From Rhizorhapis sp. SPR117 (GTDB taxonomy: Bacteria; Pseudomonadota; Alphaproteobacteria; Sphingomonadales; Sphingomonadaceae): DNA of 64,000 bases. Positions 7,830 to 17,032 of this stretch are shown here, in pieces. The DNA lies in NCBI RefSeq assembly GCF_021742065.1, contig NZ_JAKKIE010000021.1, positions 1 through 64,000 on the forward strand. The letters run 5' to 3'. Both the position numbers and the translations under genes were made by a program. The notes beneath the pieces are model-generated. The model was not told the DNA's origin. It saw nothing but the letters and a program-made list of their open reading frames with translations, and searched no databases. Positions within the stretch are counted from its first letter, which is position 1. Each line of letters opens with the position of its first letter.

Positions 7830-9892
7830 AGGCCACACGGATCCGGTTCGGCTTTTCCACCATCGAACAGCTTGAAGACGTAGCAACCGGCTTCGACATC
7901 GACCCGCTGGCCGTCAGTCTCGCCAAGACAACTTGGGTCGTCAGCCTCTCGGCTGAGATCAAGGCGGCGACAAAGCCCATCGTCATCCCGGTCTATCATG
8001 CGGACTCGCTGTTCGCCGTCACGCCGGTTTCCGCGTCAGTTCCGCTGGTCGGCGAAAGCGATACCATTCCGGTATCGCTTGACGGCACGACCGTACATTT
8101 ACCGACAGCGTTGGTGCAGCCAACGTACCGGGAGTTTTTCGACCGGATCGTGGACTGGGCCTATGACGAGGCGCGTGATGCGCAGCGGCGCGGAACCGTC
8201 GCGGATTTTACAAAGGCGGACGCAGACAGTTTTCTCGACGGCACGATCGCGGCGTTCGGGATCACGTTGTCGCCGGAGCTTTACAAACAGCTTTCCGATG
8301 CGCTGTTCCCGCTGGCGCATCGCATGGCTGAACTGGCTGTTGCCGAGCGCAACGGCATCTGGGCGTTCATCCTGCGCAATACCTACAGGCCGGGCCTTCT
8401 TACCGGCCACTTCAACGGGCTTGTGTCCAATCCGCCATGGCTTGCCATGAGCGGGCTGGCCGACAATCCGTACCGGGACTTGCTGAAAGGCCGGGCGAAA
8501 CTCTACGGCATCCAGCCCGCAGGACAGTCCTTTCTCCATCTTGAGCTGGGCACGATGCACCTGCTTCATGCCATCGACCGTTATTTGGGACCGGATGCCT
8601 GCGTCGCCTGCCTTGTACCCGGCACGGTGCTGAACGGCACCCACCACGAAAGGCTTAGGCAGCATGATTTCCTGACAAGCGACCGTCCGGTGCCGTTCGA
8701 CATCGCCGAAATCTGGCAGGTCGCGCCCGGAACATTCAAATATCCCGGCGCGGCGCTGGTCGGTCACAAAAGAGCGAATACGACCGGGCTTCCACAAAGC
8801 ACGTTTAGCGGCTTTGTGGCGACCGACGCGGGATTGGATGCCGCAGGTTTTTCGGTTCGCACTATCGGTTCGACGCGCAGCGCCTGGGTGCTCGAAACGG
8901 GCGGCGGTTCAGCCGTGGCCGGCGGTGGCGGCGATCTGCCGCAGCAGGGGGCCGACCTTATGCCGCGCACGGCCGTCTGCGTGGACATCGTCCAGAACGC
9001 GAGCGGGGAGTTTCGCGTCGATACGCCGACCCGCGCTTCCGCATGGGGGTTTACGATCAAGTCAGCCAAGGAAATGGCGACGGACCGCTTCCCCGGCCAT
9101 GTCGCACCGCGTTTTATTTTCCGCATGGCCCAGTCGGAAAACCTGCTGCCGTTCGTGCTCGGTGTCCATCGCGCGCCGCTGGCTCTGCCGGCGCTGCGCG
9201 CTGCGGGCGGACCTTGGAGCATTCTCGACGAGGCCGAAATCCGCCGGCAGGGTTTCACCCAGACCGCGCGGCGCTTCGCCGCGATCAACCAGAAGCTCAA
9301 AACGGTGGGGAAAGGTAAATCGCTCCAGCAGCGCATCGATGAACGGGGCAAGCTCTCCAAGCAAGTCTTTGGGACGACGGGGTACCTCATTCTGGCCGGT
9401 GCCGGCGGCAAGATCATATGCGCGGCGTGCGTTCCGGTCGCGCAGGCTCAGGACCTTGTCGTTGATCAAACCCTCTACTGGAAGGTCGTGGCGGACGCAG
9501 ACGAGGCTTGGTATCAGGTCGGCATGCTCAACAGCATGGCCCTTACCAACGCCACCCTCGCGTTCAACCCGAAGGGAGATTTCGGCGAACGGCATCTCCA
9601 CACGCTGCCATACAGAATGATGCCCGCATACGATGCCGGAAACGGCGATCATCAGAAGATCGCGGCCCTTGCCAAGGATATTGCCATACTAGCAGATGGC
9701 CACTGCACGACGGACCCTTATCTGGCCGATCCCGTCAAGGCACTGACGGCGCGCCGCCGCAAATTGCGCACGCTGCTTGAAGCATCGCCGCTTCTGGCGC
9801 AGCTTGAAACACTGGCGCAGTCGGCGCTGGCCGGTGCATCCACCGCGCCATCCGGCGGGAGCGGCAGCGCGATGCAGGCCCCGCCATGCTGA
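7625..9892 (+). CDS. Third methyltransferase, catalytic part (frameshifted)
   Basis: The catalytic half of the split gene; homology begins near 7700, so ATG 7625 is only the first in-frame ATG. It shows 'EWTPHWLARLLADRC', the AdoMet motif 'VDMCCGSGTM' (~54-63), 'GFDIDPLAVSLA' (motif II region) and catalytic 'NPPW' (~268). A long C-terminal region with 'GKGKSLQQRIDERGKL' and 'ERHLHTLPYRM' is probably the specificity part. The architecture resembles large Eco57I/PglX-like adenine methylases. The 3' end overlaps the PLD nuclease gene by 7 nt. If the frameshift is real, this arm of the system may be inactive. Confidence 0.78.
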   Translation: MVSRRGFVRPLYGAARAPQPAQAARQEWTPHWLARLLADRCIDGLPNGESPRIVDMCCGSGTMLAEIIKATRIRFGFSTIEQLEDVATGFDIDPLAVSLAKTTWVVSLSAEIKAATKPIVIPVYHADSLFAVTPVSASVPLVGESDTIPVSLDGTTVHLPTALVQPTYREFFDRIVDWAYDEARDAQRRGTVADFTKADADSFLDGTIAAFGITLSPELYKQLSDALFPLAHRMAELAVAERNGIWAFILRNTYRPGLLTGHFNGLVSNPPWLAMSGLADNPYRDLLKGRAKLYGIQPAGQSFLHLELGTMHLLHAIDRYLGPDACVACLVPGTVLNGTHHERLRQHDFLTSDRPVPFDIAEIWQVAPGTFKYPGAALVGHKRANTTGLPQSTFSGFVATDAGLDAAGFSVRTIGSTRSAWVLETGGGSAVAGGGGDLPQQGADLMPRTAVCVDIVQNASGEFRVDTPTRASAWGFTIKSAKEMATDRFPGHVAPRFIFRMAQSENLLPFVLGVHRAPLALPALRAAGGPWSILDEAEIRRQGFTQTARRFAAINQKLKTVGKGKSLQQRIDERGKLSKQVFGTTGYLILAGAGGKIICAACVPVAQAQDLVVDQTLYWKVVADADEAWYQVGMLNSMALTNATLAFNPKGDFGERHLHTLPYRMMPAYDAGNGDHQKIAALAKDIAILADGHCTTDPYLADPVKALTARRRKLRTLLEASPLLAQLETLAQSALAGASTAPSGGSGSAMQAPPC

Positions 9893-10971
9893 TCGTCCAG
9901 AACGCCGCAGAACCGGCGCGCCTGCGCAATGCTCTCGTTGATATGGTCGCGGCGGGAGCCATCGATATCCGCGCAGCGTCCGCATATGTCACGCTCGGCG
10001 GCGCGAATATATTGCTGTCTGCCGTCGCAAATGCCATTGGGCCGGCCGCGTTCGCGGCGATGCCCAAAACCCTTGTGACATCTTTTGATTTCGGCCTTAC
10101 CGAACCTCAAGCCTTACAGCATTGGCGCGGGCTGGCGAACGCCACCGTTCTGATGTCCGGCGCGCAGAGGCTGGCGCAGGGCTCGCTCATGCCGCAGCGC
10201 GCCTTTCATCCCAAGCTCTACGTATTTGGCACCGATCCCCAGACATGCAGCATGCTGGTCGGCTCGGCGAACCTGACCAGCCGCGGGTTTAGCGTCAATA
10301 CAGAGGCGGCATGGGCACAGCAGGGTATTGCGCGCGCCGATGCCGATGAAGCCTTCGACAAGGCCCGCTTCGAAACGACTGCTCTCACCGACGACTTGCT
10401 GGCGGCCTATACCGCCCTGCGCCAGGCCCAGCCGCCGCCGCCCGAAATCGAGCAGGAAGTGCAGCCTGTCGCAGCACCGGCACCGGTGGCGGGTGCCGCG
10501 CTGCCCTTGTTCCGCGTCGCAATTGAAACAGGCGCGATCAATCCCGCCGACTATGCCGCCATGTGGGTCCATGGCGAGGCCCTACAGGGCGGATCGAGCA
10601 ACCAGCTGGAGCTGCCGCGCGGCGGACACCGGTTCTTCGGCTTCGTGTTCGACCAATACGACTATCCGCATAACCTGACGATCGGTGAGCCCGTCCTTCG
10701 CAGCGGGGCGCGCGTGTGGAACGACCGGCGACTGACCTGGCATGGCAATAACAAGATGGAGCGGATGAACCTGCCGACTGCCGCACAGGGCGGGTTCGAT
10801 TATGCCGACACAGCGGTCATGTTCCGCCGCCTGACCAACGGTTCCTTCGAGCTGATCGTGACTCCTTGGGAATCCGACTTGGCCCGTTCATGGCGGCAGG
10901 CGTCGGCGCAGCGTCAGACGCTTTTTCGCCTCGGTACGGTGGCGACCAACAGGGTCGTCGGACTGCTGTGA
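9886..10971 (+). CDS. PLD-family nuclease
   Basis: 361 residues. One HKD-type motif is visible: H108-x-K110, then G126-S-A-N129-L-T. As in other single-motif PLD nucleases, two subunits would form the active site. 'DIRAASAYVTLGGANILLSA' and 'MLVGSANLTSRGFS' match the DISARM DrmC/BfiI-like group of PLD endonucleases. A Pro/Ala-rich linker (~190-205) separates a C-terminal domain of unknown type. It overlaps the third methyltransferase by 7 nt and is the last gene of the operon. It is the only nuclease seen in the operon, so it is the likely DNA-cutting or effector partner of the three methylases. Confidence 0.8.
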   Translation: MLIVQNAAEPARLRNALVDMVAAGAIDIRAASAYVTLGGANILLSAVANAIGPAAFAAMPKTLVTSFDFGLTEPQALQHWRGLANATVLMSGAQRLAQGSLMPQRAFHPKLYVFGTDPQTCSMLVGSANLTSRGFSVNTEAAWAQQGIARADADEAFDKARFETTALTDDLLAAYTALRQAQPPPPEIEQEVQPVAAPAPVAGAALPLFRVAIETGAINPADYAAMWVHGEALQGGSSNQLELPRGGHRFFGFVFDQYDYPHNLTIGEPVLRSGARVWNDRRLTWHGNNKMERMNLPTAAQGGFDYADTAVMFRRLTNGSFELIVTPWESDLARSWRQASAQRQTLFRLGTVATNRVVGLL

Positions 10972-11139
10972 AGCATCTGATTTCGCTGACACATGCTGCT
11001 GCCCGGATCGTGGTGCCTCCGCTTCGCGGACCGGGCTCTACGCCGCCGGATGAAACGGCTCTAGGGAGCCAGCCAAGCCGTCTCCACCCATGCGGGGTCA
11101 CGATCCCTGGCAAAAAGCATTCAGGGCGAGCGAGCTTGG

Positions 11140-13758
11140 TCACGGCAAGGCGTTCTGCCGGACCCGGATCGATTCCGCCCAATCCGCAAGGGTCTTGATG
11201 TCGGCAAGGATGTCATCGGGCGGCGGCACTACGCCGTCTCGTGCGCGCGACGGGTCGTGCGCGTCCACAAGGTCGCTGCACTTCTTGAAGTTCTTGCGGA
11301 ACGTTTCGACATCCGCGTCTTCAATGACCGTCACCCGTTTGAGGTTCTTGGTGTCGATATAGTCCCGGTGGCGGTGGATGACCCCGGCAAAGGCAACATC
11401 TTCCAGCCCGCGCTCCCACGTCGCCCGCAGCCGGTCATAGATTTTCACCGCCGCGTCCCGGTATCCTTCTTCATCGTTCGCGTCATAAAGTTTGCGCGCC
11501 TCTCGCGCCGCCTTTTCCAGCTTGTCGATCCGGTCGCGAATACCGGCGTGCTGCCAAGGCAGGCCGTCCGTGACCATGCCCGTCCCGGCAGGCCCGCGCG
11601 ACAGGCTGACAAGCTTCATGGGCACACCTTCGCGGACCGCTTTGTCGTTAAGGTCGTTCACGAACACCATGTCATGGGTGAAGACGATAATCTGGCGCGT
11701 TGCGGATTCTTCGACGAGCCGCTCCGCCACCTTTTCGCGCCAGCGATGATCGAGCGATGTCACCGGGTCGTCAAACACTAGCGCAGATTTATGATGGGCC
11801 GTCGCCAGTTCGGTGAGGAACGCAGCGAGTGCCACACAGGTTTGCTCGCCCTCGCTCAGGACCATATGGACTTTGGCTTTTGGGTTGGCGAAGAGGCGCA
11901 CCTGGTAGTTAGGGGAGCCGTACTGCCCGCCCGAGCGCACAATTTCCACCCGCACTTTCTCCGCTGCGAGGCGAACGATCTCGGACTGGAACTGGTCACG
12001 CATTTTCGGGGTGATGACGTTGTCGGCGATATCGTTGCCGAGCTTGGTGATGGCGTTGGTTGCCGTGTCCGCTATGCAGGCGCGGACAGTGCGCAGGTCA
12101 TCAAGGCGCTTGACCTCTTTCTTTGCGATTTCAAGCAAGTCCGAAACCGCCGCCCGGTCCCTCAATGAGTCGCGTTCGAGGATCAGCCGGTCGCGGCCCT
12201 CAGCGTCGGCGGCTTCGTCAAGTTCCGCAGCGTAGGCTTCCAGCGTGGCCGCCAACGCCTCCAACTCCGCTTTTGGGGATGGCGAGAACGGCGGCAAGAC
12301 CAGCGCATCGGCCGTCGAAAGGGCGCGAAGGCATTTCAGGCGACGCAAATCCGCGCTGGCGACAAAGCGCAAAACCTTACGGGCAAGGCCGGGGTTCTGA
12401 AGTGCGATGCGCTGCCGTGCCTGCGCAATCACGCGCACGTCCGGCTGCCGTGCGGTGAACGCGGCAAGGGCCTCAGAATAGTCCTGCTCGGCGTGCGCCG
12501 TTTGTGATTCCGCGTCAGCACGAACGAATGCCTCGAAGCTCCCCAGCCGATCCCTGGCATCCGCGTCTAGCACCTGATGACACAGGACGCAGGACTCGTC
12601 ACCTGTAGGAGGGAAATGCACACCGGGATAGGCGGTTTGTTCCGAATAGCGGCGGGCGGCCTCCCACAGCGCCCGCCATGTTTCCCCGCCGACACCGGGA
12701 ATGGCAAGGCCGTCAAAGGTCTCGCGCGCGGCAAGATCGGCTGCCGCGCGCTTGCCCCGTGCTGCGTCCGCCAGCGTTTTCATCCCGGCCAACTTTTCAT
12801 CCGCGTATGCGGCGGCAATCCTGTCCAGGGTAGCTATCAGCTGCCGAACATTGCCAGCAAAAAGCCTCTGTTCGGCAGCAGCGTCCGCCGGGTTTTTCAG
12901 CAGGTCTTCGTCAAGGCGTGCCAGACGTGCCCGCTCGTCGGCGGTCATCTCACCAAGCTTCTCAAGCGAGGTCAGGTCCCTATCGTGACTCAATGCCGAC
13001 ATGATCGCGCCTACCGGCGTGGCCGGGTTCCAAGTCGCCTTCTCGAAGACCGGGTCGCGGACCGCATTGAGCTGGGTTTCTTCAGCACCCAGTTTATGCT
13101 TGAGCGCCTGGCAGACACCGGCGAGGTCGTCGGGAATATCGAGGCCGAAGGGCCTGAACGCTACTTCGTTCTTTTCCTGAACATGCACGGAGCCGCAATC
13201 CCGGTCGAAGACGCTGACAGCGGACAGCACCGCATCCGGTTTGCCGTCGTCGGTCCAACTGACAGGCGGCGCGGCTACACCGTCCTTGAGAATCGAAAAG
13301 ATGCCTGTCGCCTTGCTGGCGGGGGCCGAGTTATACGCATCGGGCATGATCTCGCCCGCCTTACGCGCGCGGCAGGTTCGCTTGAGCACGCGTCCGTAGC
13401 CGGATTTGCCGGACCCGTTAGGCCCGTAAACGATTGTGATCCCTGCCGGTTCAAATGACAGGAACTGGCCGGGGGCAAGCTGGTTCACACCAGTAATATC
13501 TCCCACACTGGCTAACGCTATCGACTCGCCTCCGACGGGAGCAGCCGGCAAATGCACTGCTTCCAACACCACCGGTTCCACCGCAATGCCTTCAGTCCCG
13601 TGCTCTTTTTTACAAAGGGCCAGGATGTCATTGACCGCATCGTTATCTGGCGTTCCGCCGGTCACGATTCGACGTAGCGCATCCCGCTGCCAAAGTGGAC
13701 GGTCAGCCGACCAATCAAGTATAGTTTCGAGGACTGTCCTATTTACTTTTTTATTCAT
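11140..13758 (-). CDS. RloC/PrrC-like ABC ATPase, candidate anticodon nuclease
   Basis: 872 residues of the AAA_13 type. An N-terminal 'WQRDALRRIV' block precedes Walker A 'GPNGSGKS' (112-119). The central helical arm holds a zinc-hook-like C390-V-L-C393. The ABC signature is 'LSEGEQ' (634-639), Walker B 'LVFDDP' (660-665), then 'THD' (~694-696). The C-terminus has R778-x3-E782 and H834 in 'DAHD', recalling the Arg-Glu-His triad of PrrC/RloC anticodon nucleases, though the Glu-to-His spacing is longer than in PrrC. It converges on the methyltransferase-PLD operon. In the EcoprrI system an anticodon nuclease is paired with a restriction system, so a fail-safe role is plausible. The nuclease assignment is inference; the ATPase assignment is firm. 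Confidence 0.75.
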   Translation of the reverse strand: MNKKVNRTVLETILDWSADRPLWQRDALRRIVTGGTPDNDAVNDILALCKKEHGTEGIAVEPVVLEAVHLPAAPVGGESIALASVGDITGVNQLAPGQFLSFEPAGITIVYGPNGSGKSGYGRVLKRTCRARKAGEIMPDAYNSAPASKATGIFSILKDGVAAPPVSWTDDGKPDAVLSAVSVFDRDCGSVHVQEKNEVAFRPFGLDIPDDLAGVCQALKHKLGAEETQLNAVRDPVFEKATWNPATPVGAIMSALSHDRDLTSLEKLGEMTADERARLARLDEDLLKNPADAAAEQRLFAGNVRQLIATLDRIAAAYADEKLAGMKTLADAARGKRAAADLAARETFDGLAIPGVGGETWRALWEAARRYSEQTAYPGVHFPPTGDESCVLCHQVLDADARDRLGSFEAFVRADAESQTAHAEQDYSEALAAFTARQPDVRVIAQARQRIALQNPGLARKVLRFVASADLRRLKCLRALSTADALVLPPFSPSPKAELEALAATLEAYAAELDEAADAEGRDRLILERDSLRDRAAVSDLLEIAKKEVKRLDDLRTVRACIADTATNAITKLGNDIADNVITPKMRDQFQSEIVRLAAEKVRVEIVRSGGQYGSPNYQVRLFANPKAKVHMVLSEGEQTCVALAAFLTELATAHHKSALVFDDPVTSLDHRWREKVAERLVEESATRQIIVFTHDMVFVNDLNDKAVREGVPMKLVSLSRGPAGTGMVTDGLPWQHAGIRDRIDKLEKAAREARKLYDANDEEGYRDAAVKIYDRLRATWERGLEDVAFAGVIHRHRDYIDTKNLKRVTVIEDADVETFRKNFKKCSDLVDAHDPSRARDGVVPPPDDILADIKTLADWAESIRVRQNALP

Positions 13759-14231
13759 TCTTCCATCCCCGCCCCGGCGAATTGTTTGTCTTCTTTAGCC
13801 GATAATACCGGAAACCAGCCAACATTGATTCAATAGACGACCGAATCCGTCCGTCCGCAAGATAGGACGCGGCGCTGGGAGCGTCCGCCAGCCGCTAGGC
13901 AAATTCCATCCTGCGTGAAACCGGACGTCGAGTAGAAAACCCCTAGCGCAAAGCGCCAAGTCGCTCTCATCAGGCATTTTGGAGGGCTATAGCGTAAGTG
14001 TAGTTCTCTGTTTCTTCGGCTTCGGCCCGCCAGCCCCCTGTTCGCCATGATTCGCCGTTGTACGAAAACCCGCGGAAATCCTGAGCTTTTGGAGATGGGG
14101 TGTTCGTCGCTGTACGCCCCAATTCGCCTCAAGCGCGGTCAGCTGTTAGGGTTAGTGTTAGGGTTACCTGAGCAGGTTGCGTGAGAGTTTGATGACGGTG
14201 ACGAGGCCGCAGTTTCGATAATGGTGTCACC
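13759..14231. other. Intergenic stretch between the ATPase gene and an IS6-type element
   Basis: No supported gene. Open frames here lack ribosome sites and recognisable motifs. The stretch holds the promoter of the ATPase gene (minus strand; the gene starts unusually A-rich) and four tandem GTTAGN hexamers at 14145-14168. It looks like accessory-DNA spacer next to an insertion sequence. Confidence 0.4.
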
Positions 14232-15084
14232 GGGACTGTCCGGGTAACTTTTTCAATTCGCGACGAAACTGCGATCTGAAAACTCATACCGCAGCAGCGG
14301 ACGCAGTGAGCCACTCCTCCATGGCGGAGGTTCGGGACAGGCGCATTGTCTTTCGGGAGATCAGGTGACGTTCGATGTTGAAGATATTGCAGATGGCACC
14401 GTGGGTGGAAACGAAGCGCTGAGCCTGACCCTGGGATTTGAACCGCTGCATCTTTCGTTCTCGTCGCCGGACCGGCAGATGGGAATTTTCAACCCTGTTG
14501 TTGTCTCGTAACCGGCCTGGTTTGTGACACTTGAGACAGCCCAGCTCTCGCAGCGCCGCCTTGTACGAAGCGAGGCCATCGGTCACGATTTCATCCGGTA
14601 CGCGGCCCTGGTTCTTAAGCAGTGCCCTGAGCAATTTCAGCGCTGCCGCCTTGTTCCGGCGTGTCTGGACGAGAACGTCGAGAACCTTCCTTGTCGATAG
14701 CACACCACATGAAGTGCAGACGACGGATGATCCGGGGGATCATCCCAAAGTCGAGCCGTTTGTCATTGATGCGCACGACCATCTCGTCAAGATGCCAGAC
14801 CGAGTCAGCGCGTCCGCGCCTGCGACGAATGTTGGCGGCGATGGGCGGGCCGAACTTGTTGGCCCAGCAGCGAACGGTCTCGTAGGTGACGTCAATGCCA
14901 CGTTCGGCGAGCATCTCCTCGACGTCGCGCAGGCTCGTCGTGAACCGGTAATAGAGCCACACGGCCAGCCGGATCGTATCGGGCGGAAACCGGTGGCGCT
15001 TGTAGGAAATGGGCTTCATGAAAATCTCTCTACTCGACTTGTTGGCCGCTGACAGAGACAAGTTCGCATTGGACTGACAGCACC
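14232..15084 (-). mobile_element. IS6-family insertion sequence (degenerate)
   Basis: Contains a broken IS6-family transposase gene. Candidate ends are GG..CTGTC.G...AA at 14232 inward and, on the other strand, from 15084 inward. They agree at 10 of the first 16-18 positions, so the ends are tentative. No matching 8-bp direct repeat was seen outside them, which is common when IS6 elements rearrange by cointegration. The element separates the defence island from the metabolic cluster. Confidence 0.6.
14284..15019 (-). pseudogene. IS6-family transposase, frameshifted
   Basis: ATG 15019 begins 'MKPISYKRHRFPPDTIRLAV', the IS6-family start. The DDE core is recognisable: first Asp in 'WHLDEMVV', second in 'IVTDGLASY', Glu in 'RVENSH' followed by the family block 'RRRERKMQRFKS'. 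Between the first and second Asp the frame breaks near 14700. The first part ends in 'SRRSRPDTP', while the expected 'VLDVLVQTRRNKAAALKLL' lies in another frame (open to 14284). The junction is about two bases shorter than expected. IS6 elements normally use one frame, so this copy should be inactive unless complemented. Confidence 0.85.
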
Positions 15085-15172
15085 TGCCGGCGCTCCCATG
15101 TCGAATCTGTCCCATAGTGCATCCTTCCATTGATGGCTGAACAATGCACCATCAAACTCCGGGACCAAACAG

Positions 15173-16720
15173 CTAGTCCCGCGATGCCTCGGCAGATGCC
15201 TTTGCGCGAAGAATGTTCTTCAGCACCTTGCCCGCAGCTGAAAGCGGCAATTCCTCGGTGAATTCCATGCTTCGCGGGATTTTGTAGCCAGCCAAAGTGC
15301 CACGGCAGTGTTCGACGATGCTTTCCGCGGGCGGCGAAGCACCGCGCCTGGGCACGATGACGGCGTGAACGCGCTCGCCCCAAACAATATCCTTCACGGC
15401 GATGACGGCGACGGCCGCGACATCGCCGTGCGTGGCGATGGCGTTCTCCACTTCGGTCGAATAGACGTTCTCGCCGCCCGTCACGATCATGTCCTTCGAG
15501 CGATCGACGATAGTCACGTAACCATCAGCGTCCATCATCCCGATGTCGCCCGTGTACATCCAGCCATCCCTGATGACCTTGGCCGTTTCCTCGGGCAATC
15601 CCCAATATCCGAGCATCACGTTCGGGCCTCGGGCGGCGATTTCGCCAACTTCGCCCACCGGTAATTCGCGATCGTCTGGACCCACAACCCGCACTTCGCA
15701 AGTAGGCGTTGCACGACCGGCGGAGCGAAGCCGGGCGGCGGTACGGTTCTGCGGCAGATGATCGGCCGGCGGCAGGATCGTCGCCACGGGAGAAAGCTCC
15801 GTCATGCCGTAGCCTTGCACGAACCCGGCATCGGGGAAGGCGGCCATGGCTTCATCAAGCAGGCGTTCGTCGATCGGCGCCGCTCCGTATCGCAGGCGCT
15901 TCAGGCATGAAACGTCATGCGAGGCGAAATCGGGATGGTGGATCACCATGCTGATCATGGTGGGAACCAGGAACAGCTCGGTGATCTGCCACCGTTCGAT
16001 TGCCTGGATCACTGAAACAGGTTCGAAGGAAGGGAGGAAGTAGCTGGCCGCGCCGCCCGAAACGCCGGTAAAGAGATTCATCAGCGCGCCGATGTGGAAC
16101 AGGGGGGCCACGTGAAGCACGCGCGCAGCCGCCGGTTCGTCGGTCGCCAGAGCCATGCCGAATACGGACGCGGCAAGATTGTTGTGACTGAGCATTACGC
16201 CCTTGGCCCGGCCGGTGGTTCCGCCGGTGTACATGATCGCGGCCAAATCATCGCCGCGGCGCAAACTGTCGGACAGCGGATCGGCACCTGCCAGCCAATC
16301 GTGATAGGCGATCGCGTGCGCACCCGGACTGCTGCGCTTCACAATCGTTCTTTTTACGCAAGGGGCGGCTGGCAGGATCACTTCCACAAGGTCGGCGAAT
16401 TCTTCGCTTACGATCAGGAACCTGGTTTCGCAGTCGACCAGGGAGTGAGCGATCTCGGCGGGCGTCCAGCGCCAGTTCACGGGATTTATCACCCCGCCCG
16501 CCCAGAAGGTGCCCAGGACATAGACCATGTAATCGACTTCGTTGCGCGCAAGCATGGCCACGCGATCGCCCTGCACAAGTCCATCACGGACCAGGGCGCC
16601 GGCAAAGCGCGCTACCCGGTTGGCAAGCTCTGCCCACGTCAACTCGGTGATCGCGTCCCTTGCGGCACAAGTGCCGGGGGACTGGCGCCTGTGGCGATGC
16701 AGCGCCTGGGTCATGTACAT
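15173..16720 (-). CDS. AMP-dependent acyl-CoA synthetase/ligase
   Basis: 515 residues of the ANL superfamily. The AMP-binding P-loop is 'MYTGGTTGRAKGVMLSH' (~167-183), followed by 'GYGMTELSP' (~305-313), 'YTGDIG' (~398) and the C-terminal 'PLSAAGKVLKNILR', whose Lys is catalytic in adenylation. The enzyme activates a carboxylic acid to its CoA thioester via an acyl-adenylate; the substrate cannot be told. ATG 16714 is an alternative start. The neighbours (LysR, hydroxylase, SDR, cupin) suggest a small catabolic or modifying pathway acquired with flanking IS elements. Confidence 0.85.
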   Translation of the reverse strand: MYMTQALHRHRRQSPGTCAARDAITELTWAELANRVARFAGALVRDGLVQGDRVAMLARNEVDYMVYVLGTFWAGGVINPVNWRWTPAEIAHSLVDCETRFLIVSEEFADLVEVILPAAPCVKRTIVKRSSPGAHAIAYHDWLAGADPLSDSLRRGDDLAAIMYTGGTTGRAKGVMLSHNNLAASVFGMALATDEPAAARVLHVAPLFHIGALMNLFTGVSGGAASYFLPSFEPVSVIQAIERWQITELFLVPTMISMVIHHPDFASHDVSCLKRLRYGAAPIDERLLDEAMAAFPDAGFVQGYGMTELSPVATILPPADHLPQNRTAARLRSAGRATPTCEVRVVGPDDRELPVGEVGEIAARGPNVMLGYWGLPEETAKVIRDGWMYTGDIGMMDADGYVTIVDRSKDMIVTGGENVYSTEVENAIATHGDVAAVAVIAVKDIVWGERVHAVIVPRRGASPPAESIVEHCRGTLAGYKIPRSMEFTEELPLSAAGKVLKNILRAKASAEASRD

Positions 16721-17032
16721 GATGCAGACTTTCTCAAAATTACGCGGAGGATCGGCCCCGACCCAGGCTTTGCCATACCACGTTGGCGATGCCCAAAGCA
16801 GGATGTTCTACCCACACGTCTCTCCCATGTCTTCAGTCTTGGTGGCTTGGAGGTGTATGAGCATAGGCAATGGTGGCAAGGCAAGAGGCTTCGACTTGAA
16901 GCAGTCTAACCCACTATGACGGGCGAGTTTCCTGTTTGAACGCTGCTGAACGGATGTTGGCTATCGCGGAGGCGCATTGGTCCTCGGAACGACAGCTTAT
17001 TCGGCGATCGCCGCTTTCGTGCTTGCTGCTGA
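16721..17032. other. Intergenic stretch upstream of the acyl-CoA ligase
   Basis: 312 bases with no supported gene. It lies upstream of the ligase and downstream of the LysR gene, both on the minus strand, so it should contain the ligase promoter. No repeat or element end was recognised. Confidence 0.4.

Noticed and set aside
2608..10971. Assignment of the operon to DISARM
   Set aside because: The PLD protein and methyltransferases fit in part, but the defining helicase DrmA and DUF1998 protein DrmB are absent and there are three methyltransferases.
13830..14132. 100-codon frame on the minus strand between the ATPase gene and the IS6 element
   Set aside because: Composition is unlike a protein gene (many Arg/Ser/Cys, no hydrophobic core) and no ribosome site was seen.
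14145..14168. Four GTTAGN hexamers resembling telomere repeats
   Set aside because: Only two exact GTTAGG units in a short run; bacteria with circular chromosomes have no use for them, and four units can arise by slippage.
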